Assembly: GCA_008694505.1 (NCBI GenBank)
Contig: VZDJ01000033.1
Coordinates: 2,870,100-2,934,099, forward strand
DNA length: 64,000 nt
Source: Cyanoderma ruficeps
Taxonomy: Eukaryota > Chordata > Aves > Passeriformes > Timaliidae
Direction of reading: 5' to 3'
This document shows, piece by piece, positions 50,764 through 63,802 of this stretch. Positions within the stretch are counted from its first letter, which is position 1. The number at the start of each line of letters is the position of its first letter. Under the pieces are notes generated by a model. It was not told the DNA's origin. It ran no database searches and worked only from the letters and a program-made list of their open reading frames with translations. A program made the position numbers and the translations under genes.

Positions 50764-51598
50764 GGTCAGCTGCTTTCAGTGCCAATGCCAGATCATTAAA
50801 TTAGCAGTAAAAAACAGCAGATTGAAGTGTTGAGATACCAACAGACTAGATACCTTCCTCTGTTTCCAGAGTCACTCTTAGTACAGTGTACAGAGTTAAT
50901 ATGGAGTAAATTCATGTGCTGGTTCATAAACTTGTAAAAAGAGCCATGAGATGATCAGGGTCTGTATGTATCACCTACCTTGTATAGAAAATCAAAGGCA
51001 GAGCCAATCATTGAATCCAATATATAAAACAGGGCTTTATTGCATCCTGACCCATAGCTGTGCCTAGCATCTTGTAACCCCAGTGTCATGGGTTTTATTC
51101 CTTCTGTGTCATCCTTTTCCTCATCACATGTTTTTTCAGCTTCTGTGACACCCAGTGTAGAGGAAAAGATTAACTACTGAAAACTGAGCTTGTCACAAAT
51201 AATATTTCAAAAATACTCACCCGTGTTACCCCATGCAGTGCACAGATCTGTTGGGAGAGTGAGGAATATCTCACCCAATATGTTTTCTTCCTGTGTACAG
51301 TGTATGTGAAAATTTCATCAGAAGAAAAGTTAAAATAGCAAAGAAGCACCCAGTGCTGTGCACATGGATTAATTTCAGTCAGGGATATCCCCAGGCTACC
51401 TCCAGCAACCCAGACATGCAAACCTCAGCTGCAAACCCTCATTTATCACCATCACTCTGGAATCACACTGTTGCAGCTACTAGAAATCCATTGCACAAGT
51501 GTCCAGGGCAACTTTGGTGGAAACACAACGCCACAGGAAATGAAAACTTAAAATAAAAGATACAGCAGATTACACCATTAACTGGAAAATATTCTTTG
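50764..51598. other. Unique non-coding sequence
   Basis: Single-copy DNA with no recognised feature. Confidence 0.5.
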
Positions 51599-51690
51599 TG
51601 GTAGCAGTCTAATTGGTAAAGCTGTAGACTAGGCATCAGTCTGGGTTTAATTTCCACTGCTAAAGCCAGCTTATCTGTGTCCCTTAAAAA
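51599..51690 (+). mobile_element. Decayed tRNA-derived SINE (MIR/CORE-SINE-like)
   Basis: The sequence follows the layout of an ancient tRNA-derived SINE. A GTAGCA head and an A-box-like TAATTGGTAAAGC come first. Next is an arm AGACT-7 nt-AGTCT (51626-51642), then a degenerate B box GGTTTAATTTCC (51644-51655), followed by CACTGC and a CTGTGTCCCTT piece recalling the MIR core. The head (GTAGCAG) and CTGCTAA (51657-51663) would pair as an acceptor stem at 6 of 7 positions. The anticodon and T arms overlap, so it is not a functional tRNA. The assignment is by eye. Confidence 0.45.
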
Positions 51691-54600
51691 AAGGCACCTT
51701 AATGTGCAGCTACTGAAGTTTCACACACACATCCTACCGAGCATGCAGGAACATATAAAAGGAATTAATCTGACTCAATGAATTTGTAGAAAAGGTTTAC
51801 TTGATAACCCACCAAACCAAGCACGAGTACCACAGTATTGGTCATCTAAAGAATCATCAGTTACTGGAAGTCTTTTTCCTCACAAAATTCAAAAATTTGG
51901 ACCCCACAGGGATAAATCTGATCCCCAGTGTGTTATAGGCTTTTTAACCTCTCTTTTGTTTTTGTTTTTGTTTTTTTTTTTCTCTGCNGTTTTGCTCACA
52001 CAGAGCCCAAGGACAGAGCACTGGCCCCACTCTTACTGCAATCAGCAGCCAGAAGAAAGCTCTTTAAACCTCTGTTCCCCCTCATTCCTCTCACTTGCCT
52101 TGCCCATTGAGGCTGGAGGCTTTTGAGGAAAGCACTGTTCTGTAAGATTTTATACTTTATATATGGATATATGGATTCATTTCCATATATAAATTTTATA
52201 CTCCCTAACTGCAGCCTCAGGTACAAAACACACTCTTTAAACACAACTTATGAATATACTGTATTAATGTTTCACCTTACACCTTGATTTAACCTCAAAG
52301 CATACTATTTCAGTGTGTATATTTGTGTATATTAGCTTTAGCTCCCATTCACAACTTTCAACTTAGGATTTTCTATTTGCACAACCCAGTCAAAGGCAGA
52401 CATATTTTAGTGAGGGGTAAATTGATGAATGACACAAGCTGAAAGGGCTGCTCATTAGCAGACCTGGTGAAAAATTCACCTCTCAGTGACCTTAAAGTAA
52501 AAAAAAAAAAATCAATCAATACTTGTGAAGAATATTCAGTTACTGCACTTAGAAAGCTTTTTGGACAGCACCTAGAGAGGTGAGGTGTACATGGCAGGAG
52601 ACTGAACAAGAATGCCATGAAATGAAATCCTGTGCCCACATGTGTGCCACACTGGCCCTGTGGGCTGTCCCTTGGCTCTTTTGCAGTAAGAGAAGAATGG
52701 ATGCTGAAAAGAAAACAAAGAAAAAAGAAATCCCATACGTGTCGTACACCCAACATGTTGGAAGTTCTTATTTATGATATTCTGGACTGCAAACCAGAGT
52801 TGGAAGGCAGAAGCACACGCTGTGGGGTGAAGTGTATCAAGTGTTTTACAATAAATGCATGGAACCAGTGCCCATATCTCATTAATGGACTGCTCCAAAA
52901 TCCATGTAAAGCAGTGATTTGGAAAGAAAGCTCATTTTCTGGAGCTGAAGGTTTTGAGTTTAATTTTGGGAAGCTAGGTATAGGATTTGGGTTTGAGCTT
53001 TCTCCATTTGTATTGCAAATCGATTTCTCACATACTAAATTTACTACTTCATTGAAAAGTTGCTAAAAGCAACTGAAGGTAATGAATTCTCCAAGTCATT
53101 TCTACCATTGTTACCTGTGATATAAAAGAGGATTTTAGGTAAGTTTAATTAAAAAGCAGATGTCAAGGCTTTGGGTGCATTTGTAACATGACTGAACTCG
53201 GAGTGAGGCAACTCTTGAGCAGCAAGCTGAGAGAGTCAGACACTGGAGTTTGTGACATTAAAGCCCCTTGCTCTTGCAACCCCAAAAAGATGAACCAAAT
53301 GCAATTAGTGTGGTTTTTACATGCTTTATAGTGCTGTCAAAAAGCAATCAGTGCTGCAGAGGTCCCACTACAGCTAGAGGGCTACCAGGCACCAATGTGA
53401 GGATTTCCCCCTGTAGTGGTTTGAAANAAGAACTGAGTCCACTTCTGCACTTTGTTTCACATCAAGATCTGCCTCCAGGGAAGTGTAATTCTAGTAAGTT
53501 TTATCAGTTTCAGAAATCCCACCTGGATGATCCCACACAGGCATCAGTAAGCCCATAGCAGAGGAGTGTCAGGAAAAGAGATAATGGCAGATGAGGATGG
53601 AGGCTCTTAATGCCTGAAGCTTTATCAATGAAGATTCAAGATGTTAGAGGAGAATTTTCAAGGACGTTCAAAGTCACTGTAGCTTTGGGGAAAGGTCATG
53701 AACATGACACCAAGCAATGACTTCAGCAGAACTGGTGCTTTTACATGTCTGGCATTCACTTTGAAAAGGGTATTTTTCCCGGTGACAATGATAAACGGAG
53801 TGTCAGGTTCGATATTTCTTTTCCAGCAAGTATTTGGGTCTTTCAATGAATACAAGGGACTGGAAAAAGAGATAGGTTTTTTAAACGATTTTTTCAGAAT
53901 TCTTCTCTACCTAGAAGCAACGAACACCCACCTAGCTACACACTGCACTGTACTTCTGAACCCTCAGCAAATAAAACCAGTGCCATGCTCCATGTTGACT
54001 GCATAAATCTCACTTTTACTGGAGCCAGGCTTGCTTGTGCAAAGAGTAAGAGCACAGAACAAAATCAGAAGCCTTCAAATAGCCTAAAAGGCGAGACTGA
54101 GAATATGAAACATATTATTCTACTGGAAAAAAAGAAAGAAGAGAGATTAGAGTGAGAAAATACTGAATTATAATGACACATTTATTTAATTATTTGTACA
54201 ATAAGAGAAGAAAGGAAGTGAAATAATAATGTAGATACCTGGAGTCCCAAGTCCCCCTATTCCCCACAGCATCCCAGCAAGGCTACCACAGATAACGAGG
54301 TGCATGCAGATCAATAAGATGCTCTCAGCCTGCTCATTTATGCATTAATGAAATGTGTGCAGCAGTTCACTCAGCTGATAAAGGTTCCCACAGGGGACTG
54401 TGTCCAGGGGAAAACAAATTATCAAAATGAACGAAAGTGATTAGAGGAAGAAAAGAGCTGATGGAGAGCAGCTAGTAGAGCAGTTAGACCCGACAGTCTG
54501 ACTGCTCCTTTCATCCCTGTGCACCCCCTTCCTCTCCACCAGCTCACAGGGAAGAGCAGGGAAATAGCCCAACACGGAGCTGTCTGTACACAAAAAAGCA

Positions 54601-54885
54601 GCCTGGATTTCACCCAGTCTAACCCCTTTATTTTAACAGGGTCCTGCACATGGACACATCTCTTTAACACAACAGGAAATTCCTAGGAGGAGCTACTGAA
54701 GCAGTGCCAAAAGCCTGGCTCTGGCTCTAGAAACCACATTTCCAGTGCACCTTTGGCATTAAAGGCCACTTGGGAAGAAATCAGGCTAGGTCCAGTGGCT
54801 GATATCATTATCCATGGCCTCTGCTAACAGCATCAGGTCGAACTCCTGGAAGCAGAGTGTTGCTGTGCAGAGCCCTACGCTCAGC
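51691..54885. other. Unique sequence with two unresolved bases
   Basis: Single-copy DNA. A T-rich tract (about 51950-51982) precedes an ambiguous base at 51988, and another ambiguous base lies at 53427. An A-run lies at about 52499-52512. No gene is recognised. Confidence 0.5.
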
Positions 54886-54889
54886 CCAG

Positions 54890-55309
54890 ATGCCTTTTTG
54901 GGACTACCTCAAAACAGGCCAGACAAAATTAAGGGAATAAAAAGCAGTTCTATTTATTGAAGGGCCTTCACGTACATTTAGGGCAGACAAAAATGGACAA
55001 TGGGTCACAGGTTTTCACACTTTTATAGTTTGGTCCATTTGCAAATTGGGGGTTAATCTTCCAATTACAGCTTCAGGTAATTAAGTGATTTACCCCAAGT
55101 TTGCTCCCTCCAGCTCACTTCTGTTTACATCTCTTGGGGCCTGAGGCAGTGAGGTGTCCTTGATTCCCAGGCCTGGAGAGGAATTGTTGTGTCTGACCAA
55201 AATGGGAAAGCAGCAGCTAACAGTCTATATGGAGTTTAGAATTCTACACTGAAGAATTGCAGTATTACAAATATATGAATAATATAAAAGCTAAAATCCT
55301 AAGGCATCA
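54890..55309 (-). mobile_element. Solo LTR, family A copy 4 (ERV class I-like), TATA retained
   Basis: A 420-bp reverse-orientation copy. On the minus strand it starts TGATGCCTTAGG, keeps TATAAAA (55027-55021) and has AATAAA (54958-54953). A 4-bp duplication CCAG (54886-54889 and 55310-55313) fits if two terminal bases at the low-coordinate end were lost. It lacks the 26-bp duplication of A3 but otherwise resembles A3 more than A1 or A2. No internal coding region is present. Confidence 0.82.
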
Positions 55310-55313
55310 CCAG

Positions 55314-58300
55314 CACCACATCCCCAGGGCTCAGAAGGGCAGCCCCCACACTGCTCCATGGGCAGGGCTGCCCAGCTTCAGTTTGCTTTCTGTTCTCAAC
55401 TCCTCAAAGAAATCCAAACCGCAACCAAAGATCTTACTGTGTCCTCCAGCTTCTGCAGAGAAAATGAGCCTTTGGAGCATTCAGAGGAGCAGAGGATTTT
55501 TCAATTGGTAGCACATATCCTGAATTCATTATGGCACAAATACCATTGTGCAGCATGTGAGGGAAAAACATTGCTGCATATGTAGGGTATGGATTTTTAA
55601 CACAGTTATTTGGTACTGAGGAAGCTACAATTTGCTATTAGAGATGTCACGGCTTCTCACAAATGAGGTCAAGGTCAGTAATTCTGGTCACTCTCTGCAT
55701 TCCAGCTAGGTTTCTGCTTGCTTCAATTCACCCTGTCATTGCCTGGGACAATTGGGTAGCTGTGCTGTGAAATAACATTGTTTTACAAAAAAAACAACTG
55801 CTCCAGCACTGACAGGAATAATGATCTATTAAAATAATCTGTAAAAACTACACGGTAATGAGAAGCTCTTTATAAACAGATGAACTTATTGTAATAGAGC
55901 TTGAATATCAAGTTGCCCTAAACAGCAGTGTGAGGTACATATAAAGCCTGTGTAATGCAGGTTCAGTTTCAGCTGGGATCAGAGATAACAAACCTGCATG
56001 TGTAGGCTGTCCAAAGCAGTGCAATTCATCCCACAATAAAAAGGAGAGAAGAGTGATATTCCCTGTCTCTTCCTGATGGAGCATTTTACAGCACTGTAGG
56101 TGCACATATTACACGTGGAATTGTGGGGCTTGTTCTCCCTGTTAGAGAGCTGTGCTCAGACAGGAAGGGTATCACATGTGGGGAGAGACAATTCATCTCT
56201 AGGCTGCACCATGAATGACTCTGTGTGGCTTCCCAAAGGAGGGAAATGAATCTGAGGACAGTGGAAAGCAGAGCAGCTGAAGTTACAAGGAAGGCACTAC
56301 TGGGACCAGCAAAAGGGGCATTTGCCTGCAGTTTCCCATCACTGGTTCTTTCCCAACTGACTGAAAGCTAAGGCAGCAGCTCCATTAGTGTTTTATAGAG
56401 TCCACAAATCAATGTGAAATTCCATATGCTTTGCTGAGACACCAGCACAAACGTGTTTAGGAGTATTTATTCACATTTACAGTGTGTATGTAAGTGCACA
56501 GAGAGGTAGGGGCCCCTCCCCTGCCTCCCATTTGCATGAAGTCAAAACAAAATTGATGTGGGATTTGGCAGGGGACGTAGGAGGATTCGCAGAGCCATGC
56601 CACTGAACTTGTCAGCTAGAGTATTTCATTCTGTTATTGGAAATCATTATTCTCACTCTCTAGAAGTCTTCCTGTACTTTGAGTGGTTTGTGAAGCAAAT
56701 GGAAGTGCACCAGCAAAGCCATTCAGAATAGAAAGCGCCATAGCAGAAATGCAATGTATCTTGAGAATTAAACATTGGTATTGAGCTCCTTGCCAGGTTA
56801 ATCACTCTTCTGCTAGCAGTTGTATTTCATCTTTCCAAACTCTGTTAACACAGGTACACCTTCCTTCAATAATCAAACGTGGAGAACACAATCTGTTTCG
56901 GCTGAAGAAAACTCATGACTTCCAGTACTCAGAAGTAACTTGTAGTGACTCCAGAAAGGGAAATTCCCTTTGTTTCACTCTCCCTGTGGTGATCCCAGTA
57001 GTGCCTGCCTGGTCATTTCAGCCATTCTGGTTTCCACCTTCTGCTAAAAACTTTAGTGCTTTTTTTAATACTGCATTAGGATCAGGGAGATACATGGAAG
57101 CAGCAAAGATGAGAAGTGAAATTTATCCAAGCACCCAAAATAGCTGTGTACCTTTATATACTAGACAGAGACACAAGATGAAAACAAACCTACAAGTTGT
57201 TACAGGGGATGCCTGCTCAGATTTTCCCCAACATCTCTTCAGTCCATTTCCATATGAATTCAGAAGATGGGTTCATCTCCTGGAACACTTCGGAGGAAGC
57301 ATTTCCATAAGCAGCATCCTGATCCTGTGGGGCTGTGCTGCCCCTTGGAAGGGGCTGGATACCCACACAAAGGTGGAACACTCCTTTGTCACAGGCAGCA
57401 TCGTGGGTCAAGCTGCTGCCTCATAAGCTTTCACCATCTTACCCTGATGAAAGGCACCTTCATTAATTTAATCACTACTGCAAGCGGCATCTAAAAATAA
57501 GTCACTTGAACACAGAGAAAATTTTCCAAATTCTGTATTTCTATTTCTTTTTAATAATGCTCAAGCTTGCTAACAATATGCTGCAGCACAATGGAAAATT
57601 GTCATCTATAAAATAATGTAAAATCTAGCTGGTCTGCTGGAATAAGATAAGGGCTGTTTATCAACAGGAATAAAATGAGTGAACTTGGAAATAAGATGGT
57701 GGATATCCCTCATTTGCAGGCCGCACAGATGCAATTAGCAACACAAAGAAGGTATTCACCATTTCAAAAATCTTAGTGCACTGATGCATCTTACTAAAAC
57801 TATCTGCAATGAAAGGTTCTGCCTCAGAATACTATTAATTTTAAATGCAGAAAATTTAAAATTTATCTCAAGTGATGTATACTAAACAAAGTTGATCTGT
57901 TTAAATGATGTATATATTCTTGATACTTGCACACTAATATATATGCTTGTACTTCCCTGTGATAAGATTTCAGTCATTTTTATTTTCTATTAAATGTCTA
58001 TGTAATTGACACCAACATTTTTTATCTCATTTCATTCAGCATGCACAGTCATTTGTAGTTCTATACAAATACCATCTGAAGTGAGAATACAAAATAAAGC
58101 CTTTTCTCTTAATGTGAAAATTTAAAAACTCTTTCTATAATTTATTTTCTCATTTCTTTTCTACCAGATTGTACTTGCATTTAGTATCACTTCAGCTGAA
58201 GTATAAAGTAAATTTCTCACCCAGAGACTCCATCTTCAGGAGAAATGTCTGTTTCCAAGCTTTGTATAGTCTATTTAACATTTTTCATATTAAATCTCTC

Positions 58301-60654
58301 CTAGATGAATCCAGTATATTGCTCAGCAGTTATTGAAATTTATGAACATGTTTAAGCTTTTTCATACTGCTGTTAACCATTATGATTGCCTCCCTTAAAT
58401 CTTTCATTTCATAGCTATCACTTCAGCAGACTGTGTTGGTGACATTCGTGAATTTCTCAGATCACAGCCGTGCCCGTACTTCACATTTTGGGGGAGAGTT
58501 TTTGCTTCCAAAGCCATTCCTATGCTGTCTGTTTAAACTCTAGTCTAAAATCCCAAACTACTGCAAGAGTTGTATGAGGAAAGGCAGGTCTGATGTCAAG
58601 ACACGTGGACACACTTCCCAGGAACCTGCATTACTCTCCTGAATTAGAAACTTGTGAATTTTTGACACACTCTTATGTGCACACAGAAACAGATAGTAGA
58701 GGAAAAATCAGAGAGGATTTGCCAGCTAGGGGAAAATGTCTCCCTTCCTCTCCATATTGCAGGCTTTTTACAGCTGGAGCAAGTTCAAATTGCAACAAAA
58801 AAGAGAAACTCGGGTGAAAACAATTCTGTAATCAAGTATGCAAATCCAGGCTTGACCAAATATCAGGGCTGGAAGAAGAAGGCTGACCTTTCCAAAACAC
58901 AAAATCCTAGTTTTGCTCTCACTCATGCAGCCAAGTTCAAAGCTTATGAAGACACAAACTATACAATGAACATTAAATGCTTCTCATCTCCCTCAGTCTT
59001 TTGAGCAGGGCAGCAACCACCTCAGCACACAAATATATTCTTGTAGCTAATCCTGCAGAGCAAACCCTAGTCAGCATCTCTCTCTTTTTACAATGCAGGC
59101 ACACTCAGAGTTCCCAGCAAGAAAACACAGAATTCCTATGGAAAAACTATAGAAAATCCAGTAGTGATTATTAATGAATTTTATTTAATAATAAACAAAC
59201 TGTAAACAGTTAGAGCTGTTCTACACCAGGGATATACCCTGTTGATTCCTTCCTGAGGATTTGATTTAGATCTCAAGACTGGAATAGTTCAGAGCCCAAG
59301 AAGGCTGAACTCCATACTTGTGGAGTAAAACACAGTTCTGCTAAAAATGCTAACAACTCTGAAAACACTGGGTTTAGGGATGATTTATAATTCTTCCCAG
59401 CCTCGCTAGCCCTTACATTAATGCTTAATTTTTCCTGGTTATAAGCAGTGGTGAATCAGCATTGAAAGAAAAATTAAGTCTCAAATTTATTTTTAAAAGT
59501 TAAATTACATGCTAACAGGTCTGTCCCATTAATTGCTAACGATATTAAAAGTGCACCATTTTTCATGAGAACATTTTCCATTTTTTTCTTGTTATGTCAC
59601 ACGTACCTGGTAAAAACATTTGGTAGACCCTGATGTTTAATTAAAACAAGTTTTAATAAGGTAATTTTTTTCCCCCAGATTCCTTGCAGGAGTGATTATA
59701 ATTTGCTCCACATAGCTCAGTGGGAAGAAAAGCAAAGACCCTGCAGTGAAAGAACAGAGTCAGCTGCTCTGTTCTGCCCAGACCTGGAAGGATCCTCATT
59801 CTGTTACTTTTTAAAAGCATGAAGCTTCAAAGGCAAATAAAGTGGCAGAAGTACTTGCTGAATTAGGAAGTACTGACATTTGTAATAGGTTTTTTTTCCT
59901 AGATGTGGTCATTTCCTCAGTGGTCCTTTAACAAAAGTAAATAATTTACTTAGATGTTAGAAGGTGCCCCTTTTTGAGGAATCTTTACTGATCAGCCACT
60001 TCTCTTAGGCCTCAAAAATGAAATAAAAAGGTCAGAAAGGATAGGCAGGTGACACGATACTTCTAGAAAGTGAACACCCTGCTTCAACTTTCAGCAACAG
60101 TCAGAATGAAAGAACAAACTTCCTACAGCTTCCCACTATCACATTTATATGGGATAAGTTAAAGCAGTATTAATTGCAAAGTGAAGATCACTGTGTTGAT
60201 AAGTCCACTTGGGGCTGCTTTCCATGGAAACTGAGGGAAAAAAAAAATAAACATGGGGAAAAAATGCCTCTTGGTAACCACTTAAAAAGTTTTCTAATTT
60301 TTACTTAGTTATTAAAGATTGCTAAATACAGTATCCAGACAGGCACCTGGGGCCCAAATCTGCTTTAAATACATATTTAAATTGAAGTTTTGCTTACATA
60401 AATTGGTATATCAATGGCTATGGGCTGAATACACTCATTAGAGTAGTCAAATTGCTGAATAGAAAACTTCTTGTAGGAAACCTCTAACCTACTTAGCAGC
60501 TAGACAGGAGCTATAAACAACATTTGGGATTCTGCTTTGGAAGAATGTTATGTTTTCAAAACCCTGGCCACCTCCACTTCCTAATCATCCCTTCCTCATA
60601 CCCAGCATGAGATCATTGATTGCCAGGTAGAGTCTTTCACAATTTCACACTGCT
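55314..60654. other. Unique non-coding sequence
   Basis: Long single-copy AT-rich region. The largest frame (56986-57426 plus, 146 codons) has no recognisable domain. I see no repeats or RNA genes. Confidence 0.5.
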
Positions 60655-60790
60655 GATTCATCAGCCACGGGACGGACCAAATGACTGAGTGAGAATTCTC
60701 ACACGGTAAACAATGAAAATGGGGTTTTATTTGTAATAATAATAGAAGCGCGAAACTCTATTGAGTCTCTCCGGTTTAATACAGCCTGTT
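60655..60790. promoter_or_regulatory. Candidate regulatory block with 14-bp perfect palindrome
   Basis: Contains GTGAGAATTCTCAC (60689-60702), a perfect 14-bp palindrome. Several CpGs (near 60668, 60673, 60704, 60749-60751, 60771) lie in about 110 bp of otherwise CpG-depleted DNA. The texture fits a conserved or hypomethylated element. Function is inferred, not shown. Confidence 0.25.
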
Positions 60791-63659
60791 TTACTCAACA
60801 TCAGGAAAGGAAAGAGACTTACTTTACCATGTCAATCACAAACCGTAATTTATTACATGCCTGTTTGATTTTCCAAGTTAGTATAATTACATGCTGTTCC
60901 TTCTAAATACAATTTAAGGAAAGGCAGGTATCAAAAAGTACCCACACATTCTGATTCATTGGTATGCTATGCAGCCAAAAACTTGTAGAAGCTGTTAATG
61001 ATACATGAATTATGTATGCTACAGCTCAATATAACATTTGGTGTGATTTAAACAGCATGAACTTTTAGTGAAAGTCATTTTGATTCTGTGATGTATTACA
61101 CTTCCAAAACCCTTAGCAGGAGGTGGGAATTGAATGATGTTCTCTGAAAGCTTTTATTTGTTAAGCATACACAATGCAGCTGCAACCAGATCCTAAATAA
61201 TGGCACGGAGCAAAATGGAAGACCTGATATAAAATTAGGTTGCTGCACAACTTGATTCTGAGGCTGTCACTGTGGGAATGGGAAGGGAAAAGCAGGAAAG
61301 GGGAAGAAAAGACAGGAATCACCATTCCCCTTTTTCTGCACTGCCAACTACCCTAGCAATACTTTTCATTTCATCAGTGGTCAGCTGAACATCTCCCTCT
61401 GCACCCCCAAGCAGCTGGCTCTCAGTCCCGTGGTCAGGCCGCCAGCTCAATAACACAGCCAGGAATCACCAGACGAAAAAGCCATCCAGGGGCTGACAGG
61501 GAGTGAAAAAGGGATTTGCCTAAGTACATCACTCGTTTTTGAAAAGTTAGATGCAAGAAATAAAAAAAGATTAACACACAGACAATCTTTATTTTTATTT
61601 TCTCTTTAAGACGTACAAGATTGTCTAGAAATAATTTAAATGTGCCTGGACATGACAGCACCCATTTCTGATGCCCAAAGAAAGCTTTCAGCAGCAACCC
61701 ATTTCTCACATAAATATCTTCAGCAATCCTTCAGAGGAAACTATTATTAAGATTTACAAAATGTGTCCATGGACAAAGATGTTTCTTCACAAGTTCTATT
61801 ACTGCCAAGCGTGGGTTTATTACTGTGGTATTATAAAACAGCCTTTTCAGCAAAAATCCCCAAACAGGGACCCATTTTATTAAACTTTAAATGTTTCAAA
61901 GTACAGGAGTTTCTCTCCTTACTAATATTTTGTAATTTCTTTTCCACAGCATTTAGCATTGGCCAATCTGCTCTGTTAGGTGTTAAAGAGAAACTTGTCA
62001 CTGACATGGTAGTAGGTACAGGAACAGCCCAAACCATACTCTGAAAACCTTGTCTTGGAACTAGTAGGCAAGGGCAAAAACCAAGTTTTGCCCCTTTTTT
62101 ATGAGTGGAAATACAAGCAGTCTCCTTCAACATCATTTTAAAAACTTGCAGTTTAGCAGAGAAATAAGTGAGATCTGTCATGCCACTCATTAGCTTTGAC
62201 AAATAATCTACCTCATTGCACAAAAGCTTAAATTTACTCATCAAATAGAATCATTGTTTTAGGGTTGAGTTTGAACATACAGAGGGGTTTTCTGGTTGAA
62301 TTAATCCCTCTTTCTGGAGACAGAAGCATAAATGTTATGATTTTCTTGCCAGATATTTATAAACTGCCTCAAAGTACGATGCCAAACACTATCAGTTCCC
62401 TCTCACACCAGCTCCTAACAAAGGCAGCCTCTTTAAATCCTGAAAACAAGCTATAATCAGGAAGCTCTGCTGTTTTTGTGTGAGGGATAACTTTGCTTCA
62501 GCAGAACCTCCTAGGAGTTGACCACTGAGTACAATCTGATACAAACAGCACCTACAATTATCTGTCTATTAGAAACACGATTATAGTCTCAAAAAACAGA
62601 ATGGCACAGAACCTTACTCCATAAAATGAAGTGAAAAAATAATTCAGACCTAAGCTCCCCAGGCCTAGAAGTGTTTGGTTATGCTCTGTGGAAAGGACAC
62701 TTCTCTAATGCCTTAGGTACACACTTCAGAAAATCTTCCAAGATTTTTCCAGACACACAAAGCATCAATTGAAGAATTAAAATGTGCATACAATTACTTG
62801 CTCTACACACAGAAAGAATTACAGAGAAGGTTTATAAAATCAAATCAATATGAGCACAAGTAGATGTCAAAGAGAATCAGAGCAGTTGGTTGTACTGTTC
62901 AAAGAAAATAGAAATTTATCTGAGTGTGCTCATTCTCAGCACACTCGGTAAAGGTTTCAGGCTTCATTTTGTGCAAATCCTTGAGGCATATTTTCAAGGA
63001 CTGGTGTGTTCAGCAGAGGCATAAGAGCACCTGGTCTGGAGACACAGTCATTTCCAATAGCAGAGTTTCTGTTTTGCCACGATCTAATCATCAGAAGATA
63101 GAGCTTCTCAGTTACAAAGCTCATACTGCTCTTGCCTGCTTCTAGAAAGCAAGGAAAACAACTACTTCTAGAAGAATTTTCAAGGTTTCAAAAGCTTTTT
63201 TGTGCTGTATCCCCTGCATCCCCTGTTTATGGACTCTGAATTGAGTCCCTCAGTTTCAATGATGAGCCACTTTCTAAACTGAAGTCATCCAAAGAGAATC
63301 AAAATTCTCAGTGCTAATATTTTGGTCCTCTCCAAGAGAAAAACAACTGAACAGTAATCCTCAATCCATTACAGACTAGTACACTCTACCTGCTATTCTG
63401 AAAGAACATGCCAATTAGGCTCTTGGCTTGTTAAATTAATACATTTTTATTCTGACCATGGAGAAATGGGACAAAATAGAAGATTCATAGGACACAAAGA
63501 TGACAGTAATACAACTGATCAGCGACTGTGGTGTTCGCCAGGGTGATTCACACAGTAGATGCACCACACATGTAATGTGGAGTTTTCTTTTATTAGAACA
63601 CAATCTTGTTCACATTGGCCAGACTTCTACAAAAGTTCACTCAAATTTGTACTAAAACC
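60791..63659. other. Unique non-coding sequence
   Basis: Single-copy AT-rich DNA. Overlapping short frames at 61763-62244 lie on both strands and are treated as chance. Confidence 0.5.
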
Positions 63660-63802
63660 CCAGAATTTAAACAGGTTTATATATCTAGATATAGTCATAG
63701 TATATAGTAATAGATACTCATGGATACATGTATAGTCATATATAGTCATAGATACATAGTATATAGTCATATATACATAGATAGTTATTAGTACATATAT
63801 GA
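63660..63802. repeat. AT-rich degenerate tandem repeat (ATAGTCATA-like)
   Basis: Irregular repetition of TATAGTCATA and GATACATA-type units over about 140 bp. It is a simple-repeat region with no further structure. Confidence 0.8.

Noticed and set aside
51601..51663. Functional tRNA gene (acceptor-like 6/7 pairing, arm with GCA in the loop)
   Set aside because: T arm does not pair, the B box is degenerate, the base before the anticodon is not T, and the arms overlap. A decayed SINE fits better.
52632..53066. 144-codon plus-strand frame
   Set aside because: Overlaps several opposite-strand frames and shows no protein motif. Treated as chance.
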